NCBI GenBank assembly: GCA_038501625.1
Contig: JAZAYU010000008.1
Coordinates: 806,001 to 870,000 of the forward strand
DNA length: 64,000 bases
Direction of reading: 5' to 3'
Source: Corbicula japonica
Taxonomy: Eukaryota > Mollusca > Bivalvia > Venerida > Cyrenidae
Positions 43,496 through 54,407 of the stretch are shown piece by piece. The notes beneath the pieces are model-generated. The model saw only the letters and a list, made by a program, of their open reading frames with translations. It was not told where the DNA came from and made no database searches. Numbering within the stretch: position 1 is the stretch's first letter; each line of letters opens with the position of its first letter. The position numbers and the translations under genes are program-made.

Positions 43496-43606
43496 CAACA
43501 ACTATAAACCCTCGTAACACCAGCCGTTCAAATAAGTGCTCACCGCAGAAGAAGAGAATAACAGAGCAAAAGTCGTTTTTACAACTAAAATTCTCTTCAT
43601 AATAAT

Positions 43607-43624
43607 TTGGCGAAGAATCCGCGG
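43607..43624 (+). other. Putative primer-binding site
   Basis: TTGGCGAAGAATCCGCGG directly after the 5' LTR. TGG... complements a tRNA 3' CCA. The tRNA partner was not identified. Confidence 0.5.
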
Positions 43625-43721
43625 TACAACACCGAGCTACCTCTTGCCAAGTGAGAAATTAACCCCCAACAACAGAGAATCAACAGTCACAACTAGCAGC
43701 CAGCATATATAAGGGAAAGCC

Positions 43722-44567
43722 ATGGATATCAAACGAAAAACGTTGGATCCAATAATGAGGCACCCAAGAATGTCTAGGATTGCAGTGTGGAATGAAAATT
43801 TTAAGCAAGCAAGGTATGCTAACCGGAAATGTGGAAGATGCGGTGAGTGCATTAATTTTAACCATCACTGCAAAGCAGCCAATAGGCGGTGCTACAAATG
43901 TGGGTTCTATGGACATTATGCAGATTTCTGCAGGAGTTCTAAGCGTCACTTAAAAGAAACAAAAACAAGCACAAAAATTTGTGAAAGAAACAACGTGGCA
44001 ACCAGTTATATCTGTCAGATGATGCCATTTCAAAATTCAAACAATGATGAACTGGATAAATTATGTAGTTTCAATTCTAATGTGCAGGAGAACATTTCTC
44101 TGAAAAAAGAAAACTCTAGGTTGAAGAAAGTGAATAGTAATCTATGCAATCAAATCAAACAAATGCAAAATGAATTAAACATCCTCCAAGCATCATCAAA
44201 AGTCAACGCTGAACAAGAAACTCTGGAAACATCTTTTAATTCTGAAATTTCAAAACTAAGACAATTGCTTGGAGAGGAACAGAAAATGTCCGAACATCTG
44301 GTGGATCAATCCTATAATATGTTCAAGAAGTCAAAGGATGATGTTAAAATCCTTTCTACATATGTATGTGGGATCCTTCTGTTCACCTGTGACAGTTGGC
44401 AAGAAAGCAGATTCCTCAGACAAAGACCGTTCGATTGCAACAACTGTGGAAGCACCACGTACCATAAACCAGAACAATGCCCCGCAGAAAAATCGGAAAA
44501 CACATGTGGACATTGTGGCACCAAGGGACACTTTTCTGTGTTTTGTAAAACCCTAACTTTCTCCTGA
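43722..44567 (+). CDS. Zinc-knuckle / coiled-coil protein of the LTR element (Gag-like)
   Basis: 281 codons from an ATG in good context (AAAGCCATGG). Residues about 38-70 hold two Cys/His clusters, the second a canonical CX2CX4HX4C (CYKCGFYGHYADFC). Residues about 108-205 are Lys/Glu/Leu-rich with heptad character (ENISLKKENSRLKKVNSNLC), a likely coiled coil. The C-terminus has CNNCGSTTYHKPEQC and a canonical CGHCGTKGHFSVFC. CCHC knuckles in this context are typical of nucleic-acid-binding Gag nucleocapsid. A capsid major-homology region was not seen, and knuckles at both ends are unusual. It is the only ORF of the element and may package RNA or borrow another element's particles. Confidence 0.75.
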   Translation: MDIKRKTLDPIMRHPRMSRIAVWNENFKQARYANRKCGRCGECINFNHHCKAANRRCYKCGFYGHYADFCRSSKRHLKETKTSTKICERNNVATSYICQMMPFQNSNNDELDKLCSFNSNVQENISLKKENSRLKKVNSNLCNQIKQMQNELNILQASSKVNAEQETLETSFNSEISKLRQLLGEEQKMSEHLVDQSYNMFKKSKDDVKILSTYVCGILLFTCDSWQESRFLRQRPFDCNNCGSTTYHKPEQCPAEKSENTCGHCGTKGHFSVFCKTLTFS

Positions 44568-44599
44568 ACATCAACTTTGGGGTCCAAAGTCCAAATCAG

Positions 44600-44610
44600 C
44601 CAGGGAGGAG
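44600..44610 (+). other. Putative polypurine tract
   Basis: CAGGGAGGAG immediately before the 3' LTR, the usual site of plus-strand priming. Confidence 0.6.
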
Positions 44611-45490
44611 TTATTATGATGTAGATTTTCCATCATTTTGTATTTCATCATAATGAATAATTTAGTATTTAATATTGAAAATCAAATTATAACATGCTTA
44701 GTATCAAACTGTTTCTTATTCTAAAAGCAATTCATATGTGATACTTAAAATGTACACTTAGGAAATTAATAACAATTTCTTGTAAAAAATACTTATTTTG
44801 TAAATTCTTAATAAGAAATATTCTTATTACTCTTCATGATTTTTGACAGTAATTTAAGTGATGTAAATTGAGAACCTGAAGCCAGACTTGATGATTGATA
44901 TCTGATTAATATATTTTATTTCCTTTGAATTGTAAGGAACTATCATCTGTTATCAATCTGACGCTTTTATCACATATTGTTTAAATGTGCTTTAGGTCTT
45001 ACTTTTCTTAATCTACCAAAATCTCAATTGTTAAGTTGTAAATGTCAATTTTTGAAAAAGGTATATAAACAGAATTTTCTAGGATAACATTAACAAATAC
45101 TTTGTGAACCAAAAAACAAAAACTTTGTGAATGAATTAAGAACTACTTTGTGAATCAAGGAACTTAAACTTTGTGACTAAATTAAATGATACTTTGTGAA
45201 GTGTTCAAAAGGACTTTGTGAACTTTAAAAAGCAAATTGAACCTTAAATCTTCAGACTTTATTACTTTGTGAATCAAAAATTATTAGTTGTAAAATTGTT
45301 ATTGTGGATTTATTTTATAAACCGCAAATAAAAGCTTAGAAACCTTAAAAGACTTTGTGTAGAAAAACTACTCTGTGTACAACAACTATAAACCCTCGTA
45401 ACACCAGCCGTTCAAATAAGTGCTCACCGCAGAAGAAGAGAATAACAGAGCAAAAGTCGTTTTTACAACTAAAATTCTCTTCATAATAAT
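44611..45490 (+). repeat. 3' LTR (880 bp)
   Basis: Same length and, as far as can be read, the same sequence as 42727-43606, implying recent insertion or gene conversion. Confidence 0.85.
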
Positions 45491-45590
45491 ATTATACAAT
45501 GTTAATGTACAAAAAATTGGGATCCACGGACCCAGCGCGATATATTGGGTATCGCGATATAACGTATCGCGATATAACGGAGCTGCAGTG

Positions 45591-45830
45591 TATTTAAAAT
45601 CATTATTTTCAGAAAATATTAAATACAGACATTATAACTTTAGACTTTATGTTTTCAATTTAATTACATGTGTATGTTTTTCCAACACCCTGCCCATCAT
45701 ATTTTGATGTGTAATGTAGGAAATATTAACATCATAATTCTGCAATTTATGACCTAATCATCGATTACTTGGCTATTTTTACCTAAGTTATATCAAATAT
45801 AGTTGATGCGCTTCAGGTGACAGGGACTAG
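45591..45830. repeat. Right part of the old duplication
   Basis: Continues the 38630-39611 paralogy: ATTATTTTCAG, TTTTTCCAACACCCTGCCCATCA and TCTGCAATTTATG match 55255-55440 (ATATTTTCAG, TTTTTCCAAGACACCGCCCATCA, TCTGCAGTTTATT). Confidence 0.55.
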
Positions 45831-46027
45831 TAACTGAACTGTTGTATTCATTTTTGTTACAACCCTCATATGAATAAAATTATTGGAGTATTTTACAGTT
45901 GACTGTTAACTGAATGTATAATTAATCACTTGTTATGTTGAGTTGTGAAAATGAGAATTTTTTTTGTAAATGCCTAGTTATGTTTATATTCTTTTTTTCT
46001 TATTACTTTTATTCATTTGAATTATCA

Positions 46028-46225
46028 AGCCTTTACTCCTTGGGATAGGGCCATTATCCCATGGGCATACGTTATAGATCCAGATCAGCTGTTTGCTTTT
46101 GATTTATTTGTTTATTTTTTTACCAAGAAGTGACCATTGTAGATCCAGATCAGATGGCATGGATGTGCTTGCTTATCTGGAATACACTGGTTGCACATTC
46201 TGATAAAACACTTATATATAATTAG
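46028..46225. mobile_element. A element, left module collapsed
   Basis: CCTTTACTCCTTGGGATAGG, TAGATCCAGATCAG, then GATCCAGATCAGATGGCATGG; right end lost. Confidence 0.55.
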
Positions 46226-46523
46226 TGAAGTAAGACACTTCTGGGAGGTGTAAACATGGGTGTGGATTATTCAGGTGCAGATGTTGATATGCATGTTTAT
46301 TCAACATTATAAGTACCCACTTGATTGAAGTGGTTTGAGATGGTCTGTCTGATATGGAAATAATGTTGTTTGTAGTGTATGAGAATAATGCACATCTTTA
46401 AAAGTGTAGACCGTGGTCAGCATGCTTGTCTTTGCTATTTTTTATTAGGGTCTACACAATTTGCTATTCATGTAATAAGTTCATTTCAACACTCCCACCA
46501 ACAATGAGTGGACTGGCTGATAT

Positions 46524-46767
46524 TAAACCCTTTCCTCCATAGATACACCTTAATTGCGAGAGCGAACAGTTTAGATCCAGATCAGCCGGCACATCAGTGC
46601 CATCTGATCAGGATCTTAACTGTTCACTTTTTTATTCATTACTAGGATTTTTCAGACCAAAATGCGACCAGTGCAGATCCTGATCAGACGGCACAGATGT
46701 GCCGGCTGATCTGGATCTACACTGTTTGCACATGCATAAAACTGCGTATTAATGGAAGAAAGGGTTA
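46524..46767. mobile_element. A element
   Basis: TTAAACCCTTTCCTCCATAG to TAATGGAAGAAAGGGTTAA; both modules near consensus. Confidence 0.8.
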
Positions 46768-47464
46768 AAGAAGTTGAGAAGATATTATGTTACTCATGTG
46801 AGCATTTACACTGATGTTTTGTGTTGCTAAATTTTTTAGTTTAAATGTAATTATAATTATAGAGAATTTTTAGAATCAGCTATTTTTCTTTACTTTAACT
46901 TTTCTTAACATATGTAAAATAATTATAAATTAAAAACAATTTGTGAAAAGTTTTATTGAACTGCATTTTGGAGTTCAATTTTGGAGAGATTTTGATAATT
47001 TTCTTGTTTATCGATGACAGTGCAATGACAACTGACATATCACCTTTAAATAAAAAAAACTTGTCATCTAAACATAAATACTGCCAACTGATCTTGGTTT
47101 GACAGTAATGAATTCAATTTGTTTTTCCTCCTTTCATGTTTTTACAATTGATTCATGAGCTACATGGCAAATTGACTGATTGTCACACTATAATTTGTTC
47201 ACAAGGGCATAGTAGATGTATTGCTATGAATCATTCACTGAACCAGTTTGTATACAGTTCGTTACCATGTATCATTTTAAATTAAGTCTTGAGACTTTGT
47301 GACGAGTGGTCAATGTCCGCAGCTTCTAACACAAAACTGATGGAAAGGCAACACATACCACTCAATTCTAAGGCAGTCGGCAATTCTTCAATGCAGTAGC
47401 AGCTTCGATATATAGTAATTTGACATATCGCTAAAACTATATAACAGTCAGATCATGGGTACTT
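46768..47464. other. No recognised feature
   Basis: Coding-like frames occur on both strands at 47285-47400, but neither has convincing splice sites, so no gene is called. Confidence 0.4.
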
Positions 47465-47718
47465 TTTTGTGTTGCCCTTTTGAAGAAAAGGTGATACATA
47501 GAATGATATTGCTTTGTCCGGCTGTCATTAAAACTTAACATTGGCTTTTACTTTGCCATTTCTTACTATTTCTTAAACTTTTAAATTTTAATGCTTATGA
47601 CAACAGGGTCATGACAATGCCAAATTCTATAGGTTAATGTCACATTTGATGGAGTTATGCCCCTTTTTGTACTTGGATTGTTTATTCAGACTAGTACCAG
47701 AGTGGATACAAGTGTTCA
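47465..47718. mobile_element. Pearl-like element with a single core unit
   Basis: TTTTTTGTGTTGCCCTTTTG left end, one core unit (TTGGCTTTTACTTTGCC to GTTATGCCCCTTTTTG), right end decayed (GAGTGGATACAAGTGTTCAACC). Confidence 0.65.
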
Positions 47719-48825
47719 ACCTAACAGCTTTCAAGTTTCATTCTGTATTCACACATCATTATGCTTTGGGTGCGAAAAGATTATGGATGAATCTGTATCT
47801 TGGAAGGATTTGAACCTTCACATTAACTCCTCCATCACTTTCCGTCTGCAGTAGCTTTTTATACTAAAAATTGTTTCCATGGTATTAATTATTGATGGAT
47901 CGGTATTTTTTCACCATCAGAAAATCATAAAGTCATTGTTTCGTAAAAAGATGGACAGTACTTTCTGCTCCCTGAAATACCATGTCTAGTCCCTCAAATG
48001 GCCAAATGGAGAAACAGCCTTTTTATTCCGATTTTGTGAAATATTTATTGGGTTGCTGGCATTTCCACAGCGTTAATGAGTGACTAGGGAACACAAGTCT
48101 ATAGCTCCAAGTCTGTTATAGTTAATGTGATATAACATGCATATAGGAAGATATTATTTGTGCTTGGAAAAACAGCCTTAATTTCTTTGCATGGAAATAA
48201 TAGGTTTGTGCTCTATATCATTTTGCACTGAAGACATTATATTATATCTGATATAAATGTGTTCTTTTAATTTGATGAAGTGGATTTTTTCTAGCATAGG
48301 CAAAAACATGATGATTATATGTTTGTCTTATTCCCCATGTTCAAATAATGTATTATATTACACTGAACAGGATATTTGATCATCCTTCCATGTTGACTTT
48401 TATCTTAAAATTTTACTGTTATCAGTGCCTGTATCTTGACAAAACTATTGTTTTCAAATTTCAAACTTTATAATTAAAACTGTAGAAGATATTTACACAA
48501 AGTAATTTTTATGATGTTATATTCTCACACAGTCAACTGTTGCATTTATTTAAAGCAAAATTTGCTGTTAAGTGTTGCTAACACATTAAAATTCACACAA
48601 TACAGGTGCTAAAATCTACTCATTAGTCCAAAATGTTGGTGAAATTCCCTCCTGTTCAGTCATTTTTAGGTATTACATAGACATTGAAGTATTCCACCCT
48701 GATCTGTGAACAGGAAGCTTTAAGCTTCCATTCTGGAATAATGTACTTCAAAAGAAATTTCTTGTTAATAATTTTTGTTGACCCATAGTTATCAGTTTTC
48801 TGACTCATGACTGTCTCAACTGGTC
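47719..48825. other. No recognised feature
   Basis: AT-rich; no supported gene or repeat. Confidence 0.45.
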
Positions 48826-48831
48826 TAATTA

Positions 48832-49594
48832 CTGTATAGCGCTTAATATTGGCTGTGTCAAATTTTGGCGTATTTTAAAGTGTTTTATATTGGCGGGGTC
48901 ATATATTGACGCTAACAAGCCAGACCGCCAAAATGAAACCCTTGATGAAAAATGGCGAAAATTGGACAATGAAAGAGAAAGGTAAACGTCGCAGTTATTC
49001 TATTTTTAAATTTTAAGTGTGAAAACATTATCGCAGCTACCTAATACAGTACTTGATTGCTTTGTTTGATATTCCAATTAATAATATTCCTTTTGTTGAC
49101 GCATTATAAGTTTACCTACTCATTCGATTTAATATTATTTAATTATTTTAAAGCGGGTTTCTATAAGATATTGAAAAAACTCTATTTAATTTACTAAATG
49201 TACAAAAGCTATACCTCTATAATGCCTTTTTTCAAGTTCAAAACAAGTGCCGCTGAAAGGAATGGACGACACGCGCCAAATGACACTCCTTCTGGCTATG
49301 TCTAAAGAAAGTAAATAACACATTCATGTACTCTTGTTTCGTGTTGTTTAAGTTTTTATTCAGGTTTCAAAGAATATTCATAATTAAGAAACACCCAACA
49401 ATCTTTCTTCATCAAGTGAGGAAACTGCGACAAAATATTTAATAGTGTATCATAGTTATCTACCTTCCTGTTATTAAATTGGCGGTGTTTTAAATTGATG
49501 GGGATTTTTTTGGCGGTGTTTTTTATTGGCGCAACTGACCCTGACCGCCAATATCGCCAAAATTAATCCCCCGCCAATATTAGTACTCATACAG
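48832..49594. mobile_element. 763-bp TIR element with TA duplication
   Basis: CTGTATAGCGCTTAATATTGG at the left; reverse complement of the right end reads CTGTATGAGTACTAATATTG. TA flanks both sides (48830-48831, 49595-49596). GGCGGT/ACCGCC phrases recur inside both arms. Non-coding, Tc1/mariner-like target. Confidence 0.65.
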
Positions 49595-49597
49595 TAA

Positions 49598-49930
49598 CAA
49601 ACTGCAGGCCTTAGAACCACTGAAAAGTAGTTCGTATTTTCAAAATTCCTGATAGTAGGTATGCCGACATCTCAGTACTTTCAATGAAATTTGATCAATC
49701 ATTGTTACTTAGTAAGAAACATAATTATGCGGTTCAAGCTCATCAATTTTGTGTTACAGACACCATTTAGTCACAGCAGTATATATGTGTCTAACCATAA
49801 AAAACTTGCTGCACTCTTAAACTTTTTGTTGCAAGTTACATGCCACTTTTACAGTATTATCCATGCAGTTTGCCTGTTATATATTTTGTGATTTCTGATG
49901 AAATTTGAATAAAATGAGATACCCTTTTCA
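49598..49930. other. No recognised feature
   Basis: Spacer. The 66-codon frame 49691-49891 has no supporting features. Confidence 0.4.
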
Positions 49931-50084
49931 ACGTCAATGTATTGTTTCAATGTCCTTATATTCCTGTCCATACAGAAACTTGTGTTTGAATATATAGGTG
50001 TCAGCGGGTCGGTTGGTCAGCTTTTTTGTGTCATGTCTGGGGTATTTATCCACTTTAGTGTCGAGTAGTCTGTCCGATATTGAA

Positions 50085-50400
50085 AGCTGATCGTGGGCCG
50101 ATAATGAAATTTGATGCCAAGCTGATATAGAAATCTGATGATGGGTCGATATAGAAATCTGATGATGGGTGGATATAAAAATCTGATGATGGGTGGATAT
50201 AAAAATCTGATGACGGGTCGATATAAAAATCTGATGACGGGCCAATATAAAAATCTGTCGATTTTATCTAGGAACAATATCGGCTTGATGTCGGAAAGTA
50301 TGTTGGGCCAATATTAAATCAACTTTGCAAGGCTGATGGTGGGCCAATATCTATTTCTGATGATGGGCCGATATTGAAGACATTATCAGTCCAATGTTGG
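50085..50400. repeat. 24-bp minisatellite
   Basis: About five clear units of GATGATGGGTSGATATARAAATCT (50130-50262), flanked by diverged units (CGATATTGAAAGCTGATCG at about 50074; GGGCCAATATCTATTTCTG at about 50343). 24 is divisible by 3, so open minus-strand frames with repeats such as RHQIFIST arise; these are artefacts. Confidence 0.75.
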
Positions 50401-50917
50401 CTCGATATATAATGCTTGCTGATGTGGTTCCTGCATTTACTTGTATTAGATGTGAACACTTGTTTTTTTTTTGCTTCTTTTTTTGGTTCAGTTTTACATT
50501 GAAGTTTTGACACATTCTGAAGTAGGATGTAATGAAAAGGAAGTAGGTGGATTAAAGTAAAGTTCTGAATGACATCATTAACTTAGACCAAGTTTTGCTT
50601 TCCTAATCCAGTTTGTTGTATTCTGGTATTTTCTGTTGATATAATTGTTCCTTCCTCACCTTAAAGGTTCACAGTTTGGAAGTGGAAATTTTGTGCAATT
50701 TACGATCAATAGTGATAATTTGCTGTGGCACAGGTATCTTTTAATTTACAAGTTGTTGCTTCTAAAGGTTGTTAAATCTGAGCAATATTCTAGATGCCTT
50801 ACTCTCAAATTGACTGATTGACAGGGCATTTGTTCTTGTGTGTTTAAAAATCTATTTAAATATTTTCGATTTTTCATGACTAAATTAAAATGACTAATTT
50901 GGTGGTTGAACGTTAAC

Positions 50918-51082
50918 TCATTTATACATGTTTTTACATGTGTGCCACATGTGTAGATCACATCTTGGTTAGAAATAACCTAACAAATCAAAGGCGATCA
51001 GATGGCATGTATGTGCCATCTGATCTGGATCTACACTGTTCACACATGTGATAAAGACATATCTATGGAGGAAAGGCTTAAA
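50918..51082. mobile_element. A element, left module lost
   Basis: GTGTGCCACATGTGTAGATC then directly CTTGGTTAGAAATAACC; right module CTGATCTGGATCTACAC; end ATGGAGGAAAGGCTTAA. Confidence 0.65.
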
Positions 51083-51351
51083 GACTTGTTGTAATACAGA
51101 AGAGAGGCATTTTTTTCACATTTAAATCATAAGCTGAGTCATAGATCTGTGTTTGTTCCAGACCATGGTGATAAACTATTGTGATTGTTTCTTGGTAACT
51201 GTTATGGCCTTGCGGGCATTTACAAAAAGAGCAGGACTAATAGAATTTAATTATTTAGTAGACTATTTACAGGGTAATTTGCCATAAACTGTATAGCAGG
51301 CAAGACTAGAACAACACATTAGCAAGGCAAATACTTCTCATATTTGTAGTT

Positions 51352-51420
51352 AACCCTTCATGTCATGGTGTATGGGTTTTTATCTCATGGGCATACAGTA
51401 AAGATGTTGATCGAAATTAA
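51352..51420. mobile_element. A element left-end fragment
   Basis: TTAACCCTTCATGTCATGG...CATGGGCATACAGTAAAGATG, then truncated. Confidence 0.5.
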
Positions 51421-51589
51421 TAAAGAATGTTGATCAAAATAAATAACTAGTATATTTCAGTTACAACATAGCAGAGTTTGTGTAAATTTTTTTTATCAAA
51501 ATAAAAATTTTGAATGGAAACAAGTGTGAAAGTTTTGAAAATAGCTACCACTGAATTCTTTTGATTCACCTTTAATCATTTACAGGAAA

Positions 51590-51795
51590 TGGCTGTTTTC
51601 CATGGGTGAAATGTGTAGATCTTGATCAGCCAGTACATCCATGCCATTTGATCAAGATCTTTACTTTTTAATTCATTAGGTATAAATTTGTAACCAAGAA
51701 GCAAATAGTGTAGATCCAGATCAGATGGCAAAGATATGCCAGCAGATCTGTATCTACACTGTTCGCACATGCGATTAAATCCACTTACATGTAGT
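51590..51795. mobile_element. A element, ends eroded
   Basis: GTGTAGATCTTGATCAGCC, CCATTTGATCAAGATC, GTGTAGATCCAGATCAG, CAGCAGATCTGTATCTACACTG. Confidence 0.6.
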
Positions 51796-52880
51796 CAAGC
51801 ATTTACTTTTATATCAGCTTCTGTCCTTCTTTAAGGTAACAATCATCAGACATTGGTGCTATACAATTAGTGACAGGATTAAATCAGTTTTATTGGGGAA
51901 AGAAATGTTTATTGTTTCACAATGCCTGTTTATTTCTGATTAGTATTTGTTTAGAGATGCTCTCTATTGATTTCTTTTACAGACTGCAATATTTAATTAG
52001 TGCTAGGAGATAGAAATATTTGGGATACTGGTCATCCTACAAGATTGCAAAATTACCAGTGCCAACTTAGAGTAAATTTGGACCAAATCTTGGTGTTGCA
52101 ATCATTAATAATAAACAATATTTACAGTTCAACTTCATCTTCTACAATGAAGTCTTAGTTATCTTAACAAAGCACATTATCTGATGGTACTTAATGTTAC
52201 ATATTACTTAAAGAGGCATATCTACAGTAAAAGCCACTTACAATTGATTGGAATGTGCACAGTTTTAAAGGATGAGGTTGACAAGCACACACAAGCTGCT
52301 GCAAACAAGAGCCTCAGCCAGCCTTCACTTTGTCGTCAACATGTGTCTTCCAATAGCCATCCAAAAAAGATGCAATATTGCAAATTCTTCTCATAGATCA
52401 GTATTAACTAAACTATTTATGTGTATATTTATGTATGAAAAACAGTTGGATTGAAGCCCTTCACACATTTAAAACAACCCAACTGTTTTTCATACCTAAA
52501 TAATAACGATGAATTATCAATTCAATCCTTAAGTATATACAATGTATCACTTAATATTAGCAATTAAACCTTGTTTGAAATAAGAATCTAGAGGATTTAT
52601 GAGAAATCATCTGCCTAATTGTAAAAAAACTGCTGCCTTTTTACGAGGATATTGTCAAATTTTATTATTACATCTATAATGTTACAATTCTTATTCAAAA
52701 TAGGTAATAACTGCAGCATTGTAACAGTGCAATAAATTATTGATACAGGAAAAACTAACTTAAAAATAACTTGTTTTTATGCTTCTCTAAACTTTTGGTA
52801 GCATAATTATAGTTGTTGATTTGTCCATCAGATTCTGTGCATTGTGTGACTTAGTAGTGCAAGGTATATCTTAGAAAACT
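51796..52880. other. No recognised gene
   Basis: 52430-52500 has an imperfect inverted pair (ATGTATGAAAAACAGTTGG / CCAACTGTTTTTCATACCT), likely a small foldback repeat. Nothing else was seen. Confidence 0.4.
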
Positions 52881-52881
52881 G

Positions 52882-53111
52882 TTAAACCTTTCCTCCATAG
52901 ATACACCTTTATTGCGAGGGCAAACAGTTAAGATCCATATCAGCCGGCACATCCGTGCCATCTGATCAGGATTAATACTGTTTGCTTTTTAATTTGTTAG
53001 GTTATCTCTGACCAGAATGCGACCAGTGCATATCGTGATCTGTTCCGGCTGATCTGGATCTACACTGGTCGCACATGCGTAAAAATTAGTATATATGGAG
53101 GAAAGGGTTAA
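52882..53111. mobile_element. A element
   Basis: GTTAAACCTTTCCTCCATAG to ATATGGAGGAAAGGGTTAA; right module slightly shortened. Confidence 0.8.
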
Positions 53112-53710
53112 TAAGAAATAATTGAAAATTGGTATTCATGTGTTGATTAACATAACTGGAGCATGAGTATTTTCAGAATAATGTCCCTTTTTATATAAAC
53201 AGATTGTCAAGAGCATATCTCTACGACTGGTAAGGGAACCTAACAATTCTTCGAACAAACTGTAATACCCTGAAGAGGGCAAAAATAAAGTGCCAGCAAA
53301 CAGATTAAACTGGCCATAACTCTATATAATAGTGTTTTCAGAATCATTTCCCATTTGCAAGTTTATAATTAAAAATTGCCTGCGGCATGTCCCAACAAAT
53401 GCAGAAGGCAATGAAATGAAATTTTTAATGATAATAATAAATTTTATAAACAATTTTAGACATTTCTTTCGATTTTGATACAAAATTTCAGTGAAGAAAA
53501 AATACTGAAATATTTAAATAGATGGATAACAAATCCACAATCCGTGGGTATATTTGGAGTTAAAAAGGTGTGTGGCATGTAGGTATAACAGAATATGGTA
53601 CAGGATATTTTGTACTCATAGGTCAGGCAAATTCATAACATGGTGTCATATTTCGTTATAGTTAGTCAACAATGCTGATGACATTGAAGCATAATATACT
53701 GACATATTTG
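53112..53710. other. No recognised feature
   Basis: AT-rich spacer. Confidence 0.45.
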
Positions 53711-53712
53711 CC

Positions 53713-53857
53713 CAAGGTTATAAAACTGAGCATGGAAACCATTCTCAAATCTCAAGCATCTGTCAATTGGCTGAAATGGCGACCAGTCGCCATTGCAGCC
53801 AGTCAATTGCTTGAGATTTGAGACTGGTTTCCAATTTCAGCTTTATAACCTTGGGAC
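53713..53857. repeat. B palindrome
   Basis: GCCCAAGGTTATAAAACTGAG to CTTTATAACCTTGGG, central GGCGACCAGTCGCC. Confidence 0.8.
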
Positions 53858-54405
53858 ATTGTCTTTAAACATAAATCTTCTCTGCCATGCTATATTCCCA
53901 TATCCTGTAGTCTTGTAACAAAACCATGGTGGCATACTATATGTTTACTGTAGTAAGACAGTGACATCACTATGACCCACATATAGCTACTAATGGTAAC
54001 AGAGATAAATAAGCAGTATTGCCATGTGGTAATGTTATGTAAACATTGGTAAATGAAATTCACAATAATGTACTTTAGTATCATTTAATTTCGCTAGGAT
54101 CAAGTTTCAAAGAATTTTTATTTTATGCAAAATATTTGAGTTATTGCAAGCCTTTATTTTATAAAGGACTTCTGTTGCATGCATAATTTGTCCTTACCAC
54201 AGGTTCAAATCCCTTTTACGAGTCTTTTAAGAAAATGAGATATACATGTTTTGTTTCAATTTTTTATTTACTTTATTCAAAACATTTTTCTTTCAGTTTG
54301 TTTTATATTGTTATATTAATCATTTCTTTCACAAATTTATATATGCATACTCAATGTAATCCCAAATGAATAACTTGCATTGTAGCCATGGGATTGTTGA
54401 TTTCT
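53858..54405. other. No recognised feature
   Basis: AT-rich. GGTTCAAATCCC (54203) is B-box-like, but no A box lies at the right distance. Confidence 0.4.
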
Positions 54406-54407
54406 TG

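Larger units (their letters stand above)
42727..43606 (+). repeat. 5' LTR (880 bp)
   Basis: Starts TTATTATGATG, ends TTCATAATAAT, giving a short terminal inverted repeat TTATTATGA/TCATAATAA rather than TG...CA at the extreme ends. Contains TATATAAA (43178-43185) and AATAAA (43443-43448) in the order expected for U3-R-U5. Confidence 0.85.
42727..45490 (+). mobile_element. Short LTR retrotransposon, apparently complete and recent
   Basis: Two 880-bp LTRs (42727-43606, 44611-45490; constant offset 1884) that look identical by eye, a putative primer-binding site TTGGCGAAGAATCC right after the 5' LTR, a 281-codon ORF, and a purine tract AGGGAGGAG right before the 3' LTR. There is no reverse transcriptase, RNase H, integrase or protease, so it must be mobilised in trans. 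The AT-rich flanks leave the target duplication ambiguous (a 5-bp TATTA is possible). Confidence 0.85.
39612..45590. mobile_element. Pogo/Tigger-like DNA element with two nested elements
   Basis: Ends CACTGCAACTTCATTGTATT and, reverse-complemented, CACTGCAGCTCCGTTATATC, flanked by TA (39610-39611, 45591-45592). GTTATATCGCG phrases and a GGGTCCGTGGATCC motif inside the right end are typical of pogo/Tigger-type termini. Subtracting the nested pearl element and LTR element leaves about 1.6 kb with no recognisable transposase. The unoccupied site is visible in the paralog at about 55240-55260. Confidence 0.7.

Noticed and set aside
47285..47400. Coding-like segment near 47.3 kb
   Set aside because: Both strands give equally plausible peptides and no convincing splice acceptor exists, a warning about judging coding by eye.
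49934..50277. RHQIFIST / RFLYRPIIRF repeat proteins on the minus strand
   Set aside because: Two overlapping frames read through a 24-bp minisatellite; no other coding support.
54195..54215. tRNA or SINE signalled by GGTTCAAATCCC
   Set aside because: A B box alone; no A box at suitable distance and no cloverleaf.
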